Assembly: GCF_003854965.1 (NCBI RefSeq)
Contig: NZ_RQPI01000001.1
Span: 620,001 to 684,000, forward strand
Length of the DNA: 64,000 bases
Source: Paenibacillus rhizophilus
GTDB taxonomy: Bacteria; Bacillota; Bacilli; Paenibacillales; Paenibacillaceae
Direction of reading: 5' to 3'
Shown: positions 16,516 through 24,654 of the stretch, in pieces
Position numbering within the stretch: the first letter of the stretch is position 1
How the letters are laid out: each line of letters opens with the position of its first letter
Notes under the pieces: model-generated
What the model was told of the DNA's origin: nothing
Databases searched by the model: none
The model's input: only the letters and a program-made list of their open reading frames with translations
Translations under genes and position numbers: made by a program

Positions 16516-17673
16516 ATGTTGTACCGCAAATATGGCAAGACAAACGAGATGGTCTCCGTTCTGGGCTTTGGTTGCATGCGGCTTCCCGTAATTGACGGCA
16601 ACGCCCGCAATATCGACGATGACAAAGCAATCGCGATGCTGCGTTATGGTATCGACAACGGGATCAATTATGTGGACACCGCTTATCCTTATCATGGAGA
16701 CGGCATGGGTGGACCCGGGGAGAGCGAGCCTTTCGTCGCCCGGGCGCTTAAGGATGGATACCGCGACAAAGTGAATATCGCCACCAAGCTGCCCAGTTGG
16801 CTTATCCGGACGCGGGAGGATATGGACCGCTATCTGAACGAACAACTGGAGCGTCTGGAAACTGACCGTATCGACTTCTATCTGGTACATGCGCTCAACG
16901 CAGGAACCTGGAAGACTGTAAAAGAACTCGGTATCTTTGAGTTCCTCGATTCGGCGGTAAAAGACGGACGAATCCGTTATCCTGGCTTCTCGTTCCACGA
17001 CGAACTGCCGGTGTTCAAAGAAATCGTCGACGCCTACGACTGGACCTTCTGTCAGGTGCAGTACAACTACCTGGACGAATACTTCCAAGCCGGAATCGAA
17101 GGTCTGGAATACGCCGCGGCCAAAGGCATCGGCATCGCCGTCATGGAACCGCTGCGGGGCGGCAAGCTGGTTCGCGACATTCCGGAAAGCGTACAGGCGG
17201 CCTTCGACAAGACCGATATAAAGCGGACGCCAGCCGACTGGGCACTGCGGTGGGTGTGGAACAACCCGGACGTGGCGGTTACCTTAAGCGGCATGAGCAC
17301 CATGGAGCAGGTGGAGGAAAACCTGAAAATCGCGAACGAAGCGCATCCCGGCTCTTTAAGCAAGCAGGAGCTGGACATCGTGGAGGAAGCGCGGACCGCT
17401 TTCCGCCAGACGAGAGTCAGCTGTACCGGCTGCGCCTACTGCATGCCTTGTCCGGCTGGAGTGAACATTCCGGGCAATTTCACCTATGTGAACGAGTATT
17501 ATTTCCTCGATAACGACAAGCAGAAGCAGGCGCTGAAGGAAACCTATGCCTCCCGGATTCCCGAGGTAGGACGGGCATCTAAATGCGTTGAATGCGGCAC
17601 CTGTGAAGAGCATTGCCCGCAGAACCTGCTCATCATCGAAGAGCTGAAGCATGTTGTTGAGGTCTTCGCTTAA
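16516..17673 (+). CDS. Aldo/keto reductase with C-terminal ferredoxin-type Fe-S domain
   Basis: A 385-residue oxidoreductase of the COG1453 type. The N-terminal 280 residues form the AKR barrel (LGFGCMRLP, DTAYPYHGDG, FYLVHALN; NADPH-binding region GMSTMEQVEENL). The last 90 residues add two cysteine clusters, CTGCAYCMPCP and CVECGTCEEHCP, typical of [4Fe-4S] binding. I start at the ATG at 16516 (AGGAGGAATTTATCC), not 18 codons upstream. The Fe-S domain suggests electron transfer to or from ferredoxin, suited to low-oxygen metabolism, in line with the Fnr/Rex-like site upstream. Confidence 0.88.
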   Translation: MLYRKYGKTNEMVSVLGFGCMRLPVIDGNARNIDDDKAIAMLRYGIDNGINYVDTAYPYHGDGMGGPGESEPFVARALKDGYRDKVNIATKLPSWLIRTREDMDRYLNEQLERLETDRIDFYLVHALNAGTWKTVKELGIFEFLDSAVKDGRIRYPGFSFHDELPVFKEIVDAYDWTFCQVQYNYLDEYFQAGIEGLEYAAAKGIGIAVMEPLRGGKLVRDIPESVQAAFDKTDIKRTPADWALRWVWNNPDVAVTLSGMSTMEQVEENLKIANEAHPGSLSKQELDIVEEARTAFRQTRVSCTGCAYCMPCPAGVNIPGNFTYVNEYYFLDNDKQKQALKETYASRIPEVGRASKCVECGTCEEHCPQNLLIIEELKHVVEVFA

Positions 17674-17685
17674 ACCTTGAACAAC

Positions 17686-17710
17686 GATGCATCGACATGC
17701 ATTTTTCTAA
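17686..17710 (+). terminator. Weak hairpin after the aldo/keto reductase gene
   Basis: ATGCA-TCGACA-TGCAT followed by TTTTC is a short stem. It may only partly stop read-through into larC. Confidence 0.35.
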
Positions 17711-17755
17711 TAAAGTTTCTTGCAAACTCATCTTAATAGAAAGGAGAGCAAATTG

Positions 17756-19204
17756 TTGAACATTCTCTACTATGATTGTTTTGCGGGCATCAGCGGAGAT
17801 ATGAACTTGGGCGCGCTCCTTGATGCCGGGGTCGATCCCGATTACTTCCTTCGAGAGATCGCCAAGCTAAATCTGAACGGTGAATTTGAAGTTACCATCG
17901 CCAAGGCACTCAAAAAGGGAATTAGCGGTATCAAAGTTGACGTTCGGCTGACAGGAGACCAACGCGGTTCTCACCAAGGTTCTGAACATGCGGAACACGG
18001 ACATGAACACGAACATAACCATGGGCACGAGCATGAACATGCGCACGGACACGAGCATGTACATGGACACGAACATAACCATGCGCACGGACACGAGCAT
18101 GAACACGAGCACAATCACGCCCATGAGCAAACTCACATCCAGGAGCACAATCATCACCATGAGCAAGGCCATACCCATAAGCATGACCATAGCCACGATC
18201 ACCATCACGGCCATCATCACCGCAATGTCGAGGATATTGAGCGGATCATTGGGGCCAGTTCGCTGCCTGACCGGGTGAAGGAGCTCAGCATGAAAATCTT
18301 CATGCAGGTTGCCCTCGCGGAAGCGAAGGTTCACGGCAAGCCGCTGGAGGAGGTCCATTTTCATGAGGTGGGCGCGGTGGATTCCATTGTCGATATCGTT
18401 GGAGCCTCCATCTGCCTCGACTACCTTAAAGTAGACAAAATCCTGGCTTCTCCGGTTCAGGTGGGCGGCGGCTTTGTCCGCTGCGAGCACGGGCTGATTC
18501 CAGTGCCTGCGCCGGCGACCGTCGAGATTCTGAAAGGCATTCCGGTGAAGGCCGGTCTCGTTCCGTTCGAGACGACGACGCCTACGGGAGCTGCGATTCT
18601 GGCCGCGGTGGTGGATGAGTTTACCGACAAGCCCGATTTCGTGATGGAGGCGGTCGGCTATGGACTTGGCAACCGGGATCTGGAGATCCCTAACGTGCTG
18701 AGGGTTTATCTGGGCCGGATGGAGGATAAGAAGGAAAGCGCCGCAGCCGGACCGATTTTGCTGGAAACGAACATCGACGATATGAACCCCGAGTTGTACA
18801 GCTACGTGGAGGAACAGCTTTTTGCCCGGGGTGCTTCCGATGTGTTCAAGACTCCGATCATCATGAAAAAGGGCCGCCCCGCCGTTAAGCTGAGCGTGCT
18901 TGTCGGCTCGAAGCGGGAGAAGGAAGTGCTGGAGGTTATTTTCAAAGAGACGACTTCCCTCGGCGTACGCAAATTCCCAGTCGGCAAAGCCATGCTGGAG
19001 CGCAGCTTCGTTAAGCACAACACCCGGTACGGCGAGGTGACGATCAAAAACTCCTATTATGAAGGAAAGCTTGTCAAATATAAGCCCGAATACGAAGACT
19101 GTAAAAGGCTGGCGCTGGCAAACGGCGTGCCGATCTCGAAGATTTACCGCGAAATTTATACTGGTTATGAGGTGAATTTGGATGAATCGCAACCCGAAAT
19201 ATGA
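17756..19204 (+). CDS. larC: LarC, nickel insertion protein for the nickel-pincer cofactor
   Basis: LarC is the CTP-dependent cyclometallase that inserts nickel into the pincer nucleotide used by lactate racemase-type enzymes. It begins NILYYDCFAGISGDM, the family signature, after TTG codons at 17753/17756 that follow AAGGAGAG. Later signatures are HFHEVGAVDSIVDIVG, FVRCEHGLIPVPAPATVEIL, FETTTPTGAAILAA and LLETNIDDMNPE. In Lactobacillus plantarum larC is split and joined by frameshifting; here it is one continuous frame. Between about residues 73 and 156 there is an extreme His-rich insert with about 40 histidines, likely a nickel store. It overlaps larE by 23 bases. Confidence 0.93.
   Translation: MNILYYDCFAGISGDMNLGALLDAGVDPDYFLREIAKLNLNGEFEVTIAKALKKGISGIKVDVRLTGDQRGSHQGSEHAEHGHEHEHNHGHEHEHAHGHEHVHGHEHNHAHGHEHEHEHNHAHEQTHIQEHNHHHEQGHTHKHDHSHDHHHGHHHRNVEDIERIIGASSLPDRVKELSMKIFMQVALAEAKVHGKPLEEVHFHEVGAVDSIVDIVGASICLDYLKVDKILASPVQVGGGFVRCEHGLIPVPAPATVEILKGIPVKAGLVPFETTTPTGAAILAAVVDEFTDKPDFVMEAVGYGLGNRDLEIPNVLRVYLGRMEDKKESAAAGPILLETNIDDMNPELYSYVEEQLFARGASDVFKTPIIMKKGRPAVKLSVLVGSKREKEVLEVIFKETTSLGVRKFPVGKAMLERSFVKHNTRYGEVTIKNSYYEGKLVKYKPEYEDCKRLALANGVPISKIYREIYTGYEVNLDESQPEI
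17972..18220 (+). repeat. His-codon-rich degenerate tandem repeat within larC
   Basis: A run of imperfect CAC/CAT-GAR and CAY-GSN units encodes His-Glu, His-Gly, His-Asn and His-Ala pairs and ends in HHHGHHH. The unit is roughly 6-24 bases and varies, so repeat length may differ between strains. Confidence 0.8.
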
Positions 19205-19991
19205 GGCCCTTCTCGATTATCTGAAACAGCTCGACCGGGTGGTGCTTGCATTTTCCGGCGGGGTGGACAGCACCTTCCTGCTGCGTGCGGCCAAGGAAGC
19301 GCTAGGCGACCGGCTGAAGGCCGTCACGATTCTTTCCCCTTACATTCCCAAATGGGAAATTGAAGAGGCCAAGGAGCTTGTACGGGAGCTCGGCGTCGAT
19401 TACGAGATTATCGAGGCTCCCTTAATCGACGAAATCAAGTATAACCCCGACAACCGCTGCTACCTGTGCAAAACCGCGGTGTTCAGTATGATCAAGGAAC
19501 TGGCCGGGAAGGGCGGCTACCGTTATGTCATCGACGGCACCAACTTTGACGACATTCATGACTACCGGCCGGGGCTGAAGGCGCTCGCCGAGCTCGGAGT
19601 CAAGAGCCCGCTGCTCGACTGTAAGCTGACCAAGGCGGAGATCCGCAGTCTGTCCCGGGAGCTGGGGCTCCCCACTTGGGACAAGCCGCCGTATGCCTGC
19701 CTATTGACGCGTATCCCGTATGGCAGCGAACTGCGCACGGAGGATTTCGAGAAGATCGAACGGGCGGAAAAATATTTGATGGACCTTGGCTTCCGGGCCA
19801 TCCGGGTCCGCTGCCACGGCGATCTGGCCCGCATCGAGGTGGGCCGGAGCGACCGCAGCCGGCTGTTCGACGAGGAGCTTATGGACCGAATCTCGGAAAA
19901 GCTGAAGGAATTCGGCTTCCGCTATGTCTCCCTTGACCTGGCGGGTTACAAGACGGGCAGTCTGAACGCCGCCATAGGCGTCACGGGGTGA
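19182..19991 (+). CDS. larE: LarE, sulfur transferase for nickel-pincer cofactor synthesis
   Basis: LarE adenylates the LarB product and donates sulfur from a cysteine to make the pincer thiocarboxylates. The PP-loop is SGGVDS at residues 25-30. Cys173 in PYACLLTR matches the position of the sacrificial cysteine of L. plantarum LarE, and a CYLC pair lies at residues 93-96. Length (269) is normal. The start overlaps the end of larC and its stop overlaps the larB GTG (GTGA), so the three are one translationally coupled unit. Confidence 0.92.
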   Translation: MNRNPKYEALLDYLKQLDRVVLAFSGGVDSTFLLRAAKEALGDRLKAVTILSPYIPKWEIEEAKELVRELGVDYEIIEAPLIDEIKYNPDNRCYLCKTAVFSMIKELAGKGGYRYVIDGTNFDDIHDYRPGLKALAELGVKSPLLDCKLTKAEIRSLSRELGLPTWDKPPYACLLTRIPYGSELRTEDFEKIERAEKYLMDLGFRAIRVRCHGDLARIEVGRSDRSRLFDEELMDRISEKLKEFGFRYVSLDLAGYKTGSLNAAIGVTG

Positions 19992-20752
19992 AGGGCATGC
20001 ACAATGAAGCGCTTCGAAAGCTGCTCACCTCCGTTCAAAATGGCGAGCTGAAAGTGGAAGAAGCCCTGGAAGATCTTAAGGAGCTGCCTTTCAAAGACCT
20101 CGGCTTCGCGCTGATTGACAATCACCGGGAAGTCAGAACCGGCGTGCCGGAGGTTATCTATTGTGCCGGGAAGACGGTGGAACAGGTGCGGCAAATCGTC
20201 GAATACATGCTCACGAGAGACAACAATATTCTGGGCACCCGGGCAAGCGCCGAGATGTATGAAGCGGTAAAGGCCATCTGTCCCGAAGCGGAGTACAATC
20301 CGATCGGGCGGACGATCACCGTCCGCCGCAGACTTGTGGAGCTGACCGACAGTTACATCGCAATTGTCTCGGCGGGAACCTCCGACCTCCCGGTCGTCGA
20401 GGAAGCCGTGGAAACTGCCCTCATCCTTGGGAACCGTGTAGAGAAGATTACCGACGTTGGGGTTGCCGGGATTCACCGTCTGTTCGACAAACTGGGTGTG
20501 ATCCGGGAAGCCAAGGTCGTCGTGGTTATCGCCGGAATGGAAGGCGCGCTGGCCAGTGTCGTGGGCGGCCTCACCGACAAGCCCGTCATCGCCGTCCCGA
20601 CAAGCATCGGCTACGGGGCCAATTTCGGCGGGCTGTCGGCGCTGCTATCCATGCTTAACAGCTGCGCCAGCGGAGTCAGCGTGGTCAACATCGACAACGG
20701 CTACGGCGGCGCGTATTGCGCCAGCATGATCAACAAGCTTGCCGGCTCATAA
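19988..20752 (+). CDS. larB: LarB, NaAD carboxylase/hydrolase
   Basis: LarB carboxylates the pyridinium ring of nicotinic acid adenine dinucleotide and releases AMP, the first step to the nickel-pincer nucleotide. The C-terminal half is PurE-like: IVSAGTSDLPVVEEA, GVAGIHRLF, GMEGALASVVGGL, VPTSIGYGA and LLSMLNSCASGVSVVNIDNG with the conserved cysteine. The GTG at 19988 overlaps the larE stop; an ATG three codons on (19997), behind GGTGAAGGGC, is an alternative start. A terminator follows. No larA racemase is present in this window. Confidence 0.92.
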   Translation: MKGMHNEALRKLLTSVQNGELKVEEALEDLKELPFKDLGFALIDNHREVRTGVPEVIYCAGKTVEQVRQIVEYMLTRDNNILGTRASAEMYEAVKAICPEAEYNPIGRTITVRRRLVELTDSYIAIVSAGTSDLPVVEEAVETALILGNRVEKITDVGVAGIHRLFDKLGVIREAKVVVVIAGMEGALASVVGGLTDKPVIAVPTSIGYGANFGGLSALLSMLNSCASGVSVVNIDNGYGGAYCASMINKLAGS

Positions 20753-20814
20753 GCCAAGCAAACAGTAGGAAGGCCGGCAATTCCGGATGGAAGATGCCGG
20801 CGATAAATCTTGCC

Positions 20815-20857
20815 AAGCACGGCCTCTCGGAGACTATCCGGGGGGGCCGTGCTTTTT
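20815..20857 (+). terminator. Intrinsic terminator after larB
   Basis: AAGCACGGCC and GGCCGTGCTT form a perfect ten-base-pair stem, followed by TTT. Confidence 0.85.
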
Positions 20858-20906
20858 GGCGTAAATTGATTGAACACTGACGAATAACACGCTCACACTT
20901 TTTGCA

Positions 20907-20935
20907 TTGACAAATGGATTAGTTGACGTTATGAT
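20907..20935 (+). promoter_or_regulatory. Sigma-A promoter of the IMP dehydrogenase gene
   Basis: TTGACA (20907-20912), a 17-base spacer and TATGAT (20930-20935), about 32 bases before the start codon. There is no room for a purine riboswitch downstream of it. Confidence 0.8.
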
Positions 20936-20967
20936 GTGAGGAATTTTCAGACAAGGAGTGGAAAAAC

Positions 20968-22467
20968 GTGGCCTATTATTACCCGGAACCTTCCCGGACG
21001 TTCAGTGAGTTTCTGTTGATTCCGAATTTAACGACAAAGGATTGCACCCCCGCAAACGTGGACCTTAAAACGCCGATTACCAAATTTAAAAAGGGCGAGC
21101 AGCCGGACATTTCCTTGAATATCCCGTTCTCGTCGGCGGTGATGCAGTCGGTCTCCGATCATCAGATGGCGATTGCATTGGCCCGCTGCGGCGGCATCTC
21201 ATTCATTTTCGGTTCCCAATCCCCGGAAGACCAGGCGGACATGGTCCGTAAGGTAAAAGAGTATAAGTCCGGGTTTGTGGTTAGCCGCTCCAATTTGACC
21301 CCGGATCATACCTTGAAAGATGTGCTTGAACTGAAAGAGGATACGGGACATTCCACGATCGCCGTTACCGATGACGGTTCACCAACCGGCAAGCTGCTGG
21401 GAATCGTAACCGGCCGGGATTACCGAATCAGCCGTGATCCGCTGGACAAACGGGTAAGTGAATTCATGACGCCGTTCTCTTCCCTGATTGTCGGAAAATC
21501 CGGAATCAACCTTCCCGAAGCCAATGACATGATTTGGGAGCACAAGCTGAATTGTCTGCCGATCGTGGACGGGGAACAGCGGCTGGATAGTCTTGTTTTC
21601 CGCAAAGATTACGACGCTCATAAAGAAAACCCGCTGGCGCTGATGGACGGCAATAAGAGCTATATCGTCGGGGCCGGCATTAACACAAAGGACTATGAAG
21701 AGCGGGTGCCGCTCTTGGTAGAAGCGGGCGCCGATATCCTGGTGATTGACGCGTCGGACGGGTATACGGAATGGCAGCGCGACACCATCGCTTACGTCAA
21801 AGAGAATTTCAATGTTAAGATTGGAGCGGGAAATGTCGTAGACAAGGAAGGCTTTCTGTATCTTGTCGAATCAGGTGCCGACTTTGTGAAGGTAGGCATC
21901 GGCGGCGGATCGATATGCATTACGCGCGAGCAGAAGGGGATCGGCCGAGGACAGGCGTCGTCGCTTATCGAGGTTGCGGAGGCAAGGGAGCAGTATTATA
22001 AAGAAACGGGCATATACGTTCCGATCTGCTCGGACGGGGGGATTGTTCACGATTATCATATCACGCTTTCGCTGGCGATGGGCGCCGACTTCGTCATGAT
22101 GGGCCGGTATTTCGCCCGGTTCGACGAGAGCCCGACCAAGAAGCTGAAAGTCGGAAACAACTTTGTCAAAGAGTTCTGGGGAGAAGGCTCCAACCGGGCG
22201 CGGAACTGGCAAAGATATGACACGGGCGGAAAGTCGGGGCTGATCTTTGAAGAAGGCGTCGATTCTTACGTCCCTTACGCGGGTAGCCTCAAAGAGAATC
22301 TGGACAAGACGATCAGCAAGATCAAGTCGACGATGTCCAACTGCGGCGCGAAATCAATCGATGAATTGCAGCAGAACGCAAGAATTACCCTTGTCTCCTC
22401 AACCAGTCTGGTTGAAGGCGGCGCGCATGATGTTATTATGAAAGAAACCAGCTTTTCGGGAGAGTAA
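20968..22467 (+). CDS. IMP dehydrogenase, divergent Tritrichomonas-like type
   Basis: IMP dehydrogenase oxidises IMP to XMP with NAD, the first step to GMP. The loop [18 protein letters not shown] carries catalytic Cys317, and RNWQRYD carries the Arg416-Tyr417 pair. A CBS pair sits in the middle (about residues 100-220). The wording [24 protein letters not shown] and [15 protein letters not shown] is what I remember of Tritrichomonas foetus IMPDH (Cys319, Arg418-Tyr419), not of canonical bacterial GuaB (GPGSICTTR). It may be a second IMPDH; whether a normal guaB exists elsewhere cannot be seen. AAGGAGTGG precedes the GTG start. Confidence 0.9.
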   Translation: MAYYYPEPSRTFSEFLLIPNLTTKDCTPANVDLKTPITKFKKGEQPDISLNIPFSSAVMQSVSDHQMAIALARCGGISFIFGSQSPEDQADMVRKVKEYKSGFVVSRSNLTPDHTLKDVLELKEDTGHSTIAVTDDGSPTGKLLGIVTGRDYRISRDPLDKRVSEFMTPFSSLIVGKSGINLPEANDMIWEHKLNCLPIVDGEQRLDSLVFRKDYDAHKENPLALMDGNKSYIVGAGINTKDYEERVPLLVEAGADILVIDASDGYTEWQRDTIAYVKENFNVKIGAGNVVDKEGFLYLVESGADFVKVGIGGGSICITREQKGIGRGQASSLIEVAEAREQYYKETGIYVPICSDGGIVHDYHITLSLAMGADFVMMGRYFARFDESPTKKLKVGNNFVKEFWGEGSNRARNWQRYDTGGKSGLIFEEGVDSYVPYAGSLKENLDKTISKIKSTMSNCGAKSIDELQQNARITLVSSTSLVEGGAHDVIMKETSFSGE

Positions 22468-22503
22468 CCCAATAGCACCATAGAACAGAAGGGGTAGTTG
22501 GCA

Positions 22504-23045
22504 TTGAGCAGAATAGTGAAGACATTGACTATTGTCAGGGCAATGTGGTTATTGATCCCGTCATGGTCTGCAAAGGCGAGGATGAGTTGCTGAGTCCCGA
22601 GAGCGCCGAGGCGATCCGTGAGCTGCTGCTGCCGCTCGCTACGGTCATTACGCCGAACCTGTTCGAGTCGGGAGTGCTGTCCGGCATTGGCAAGATCTCT
22701 ACGCTGGACGACATGAAGGAGGCCGCCGCGGTCATTCAGCGCCAGGGGGCGAAGACGGTGGTGATCAAGGGCGGCAAAGCGCTTGGCGGAGACAAGGCGG
22801 TGGACCTGTTCTATGACGGAGCCGAGTATACGGTATTCGAGACGGATAAAATCGAGCCGGCGTACAATCACGGTGCGGGCTGCACCTTCGCCGCCGCGAT
22901 CACGGCAGGACTCGCAACCGGCCTGAGCACCCGTGAAGCCGTAGCCAAGGCGAAGGATTTCGTTACGGCGGCGATCCGAGCAGGCTATGCTTTTAATAAT
23001 TATGTTGGCCCCGTGTTTCACGGGGGCTACCGGTTGAACCGGTAA
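22504..23045 (+). pseudogene. pdxK/thiD-type kinase gene with internal deletion
   Basis: The C-terminal 170 residues (VVIDPVMVCKG, VITPNLFES, VVIKGGKALGG, NHGAGCTFAAAIT) are those of a Bacillus-type pyridoxine/hydroxymethylpyrimidine kinase, including the catalytic GAGCTF loop. A TTG at 22504 behind AGAAGGGG starts SRIVKTLTI, the normal N-terminus, but the next codons jump in another frame straight to GNVVIDP. About 90-100 codons that should hold the substrate-binding AGSDSSGGAG region are missing, and the two parts are in different frames. The product cannot be a working kinase unless a GTG at 22545 makes a C-terminal fragment. An assembly error is possible. Confidence 0.8.
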
Positions 23046-23077
23046 TAATGTAATCCGGGAGTGAACTAAAATTCAGG

Positions 23078-23120
23078 AGGCGCGTCCGCCGTTCAATATA
23101 ACGGGGCCGCGCCTCTTTGG
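23078..23120 (+). terminator. Hairpin between the pdxK remnant and araC
   Basis: AGGCGCG and CCGTT pair with AACGG and CGCGCCT around CAATAT, followed by CTTT. The T run is short. Confidence 0.5.
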
Positions 23121-23178
23121 GTTTGTAAGGGGGTTAAAAGGGGAGCCGCCTGGAAGATGAGCTCTGTCGCCAGTTTGT

Positions 23179-23994
23179 TTAGACCCTCTTTCGTCCCAGG
23201 CGGTATTGTTCCGGAGCCATGCCGGTGATTTTGACGAATGCGCGATAAAATTGGCTGGCCGAAGCAAAGCCGAGGCCCGCGCTGATCGCGGAAATTGTAG
23301 CTTCGGTATGTTCGAGCTCATACTTGGCGCGCTGGATTCGCAGACGAAGAATATACTGGTAAGGCGTGAATCCGGTCGCTGCTTTGAAGGAGCGGATAAA
23401 ATGATATCGGCTCTGCAGAGCCATGGACGACAATAAATCAATGCGAATCGGTGATGTAAAGGAGCGGTGTATGTATTCGAACACTTGATCCATGTAGGGA
23501 TCTCCCGTACTGGCGAGTTCCGGAAGACACGGAGGATTCGTTTCCGGACAGACCCCTCTTTTCAGATTGCGTGTAAGATATTGCAGCACATTGGCCTCCG
23601 TAAGGCTCCGTTCATATCGGTCATCCTCATCAGGCAAAACCAGCGGGGAAATCCAGCGATTGAACTCCGCGTTCAGTTCCTGGGGATTGATGACCTGCTC
23701 CACAGCGATACAATCTGCTTCCCTAATCTGTAAAGACTCCCACAGCGAAGTGCGTACTTTGATCACGATTGCGCGGTTTCCTTTATCCACCCGGATTTGA
23801 TGCTCCTGAAACGGTTGATGGATGATCCCTTCGCCCTCCGGAATGAACCCCGTTGTCCCATAACTAATGACGGAGGAGCCGCCGCGAATGGCGAAGGTCA
23901 GCTGTACCCAGTTCTTATGAACATGGGGAGTGTCTTCGTAATGCTCTTCCAATCTGCACAGCTCGATATTCTCCGTCACAACTTGCATTTTCAT
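23179..23994 (-). CDS. AraC family transcriptional regulator
   Basis: A 271-residue regulator with an N-terminal cupin-like sensing domain (HVHKNWVQLTFAIRGGSSVI, GEGIIHQPFQEHQIR) and a C-terminal AraC DNA-binding domain (about 165-265: LLSSMALQSRYHFIRSFKAATGFTPYQYI, ISAISAGLGFASASQFYRAFVKITGMAPEQYR). The ATG at 23994 follows GGGGTGAACGCTA. It is convergent with the pdxK remnant and divergent from the ylmA-like gene. Its ligand is not predictable; it may control the neighbouring exporter genes at 24142-25830. Confidence 0.86.
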   Translation of the reverse strand: MKMQVVTENIELCRLEEHYEDTPHVHKNWVQLTFAIRGGSSVISYGTTGFIPEGEGIIHQPFQEHQIRVDKGNRAIVIKVRTSLWESLQIREADCIAVEQVINPQELNAEFNRWISPLVLPDEDDRYERSLTEANVLQYLTRNLKRGVCPETNPPCLPELASTGDPYMDQVFEYIHRSFTSPIRIDLLSSMALQSRYHFIRSFKAATGFTPYQYILRLRIQRAKYELEHTEATISAISAGLGFASASQFYRAFVKITGMAPEQYRLGRKRV

Positions 23995-24141
23995 TAGCGT
24001 TCACCCCGTCTCATTATAGTATGATAGCAATAATTGCAGATGAATTGAGCAATTTTCACAATGACATTTTTACATCAGATTGTTTACAATACGTTAATGC
24101 AGATGTGATCATCCAGGGAATAGAAAGGAGGTTGCAGGGGA

Positions 24142-24651
24142 ATGGACAGCATTTTGAAAGTAAGCAATGCCTCGTGGAAAAGAGGGACAGAGACGCTGCT
24201 GGACCAGGTAAACTGGAGCATTGAAAAGGGGCAAAATTGGGCGTTGATGGGACTGAACGGTTCCGGCAAAACGACGCTGCTGAACATAATCAACGGTTAC
24301 ATCTGGCCGACCGATGGGGAGATTTATGTGCTTGGCGAGCGGTTCGGCGAGATCGACCTGAAGCTCCGCAAATCTATCGGCTGTGTGAGCTCTTCCCTTC
24401 AAGAGAAGCTTCACGGCTCAGACCGGACGCAGCTGGTCGTGATCAGCGGAAAGCATGCCTCCATCGGACTATACGCCAATGCGCCGGAGGAGGATTACGA
24501 GCGGGCCTGGTTCGATTCCGGCGAAACGTCCCGCATGCTGAACGAAGAGACGCTCAGCCGGTTTTTTGAAGCGCCTGTCACGGCCCGGCACAGCGGCGGC
24601 CGAACCTATATTTTTCCCGGCAACAACAGACCGGGCAAAGGAGAATCATAA
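24142..24651 (+). pseudogene. YlmA-type ABC ATPase gene with internal in-frame deletion
   Basis: Residues 1-115 are a normal N-terminus of a YlmA/ModF-like ATPase with Walker A GLNGSGKTT and the Q-loop (CVSSSLQEKL). At DYERA the sequence jumps to WFDSGETSRMLNEETLSRFFEAP, the family C-terminus. The ABC signature, Walker B and H-loop, roughly 90-100 residues, are absent, so the 169-residue product (about 260 expected) could not hydrolyse ATP. The deletion keeps the frame. The start follows AAAGGAGGTTGCAGGGGA and the stop lies three bases before the next gene. This is the second internally deleted gene within 2 kb. Confidence 0.8.
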
Positions 24652-24654
24652 GCA

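Noticed and set aside
17972..18220. CRISPR-like or minisatellite array
   Set aside because: The repeat is in frame, degenerate and explained by His-rich coding; there are no constant repeats with unique spacers.
17867..19192. 441-codon open frame on the minus strand across larC
   Set aside because: It is antisense to a clearly conserved gene, has no ribosome binding site, and its low-complexity Met/Val run is just the complement of the His repeat.
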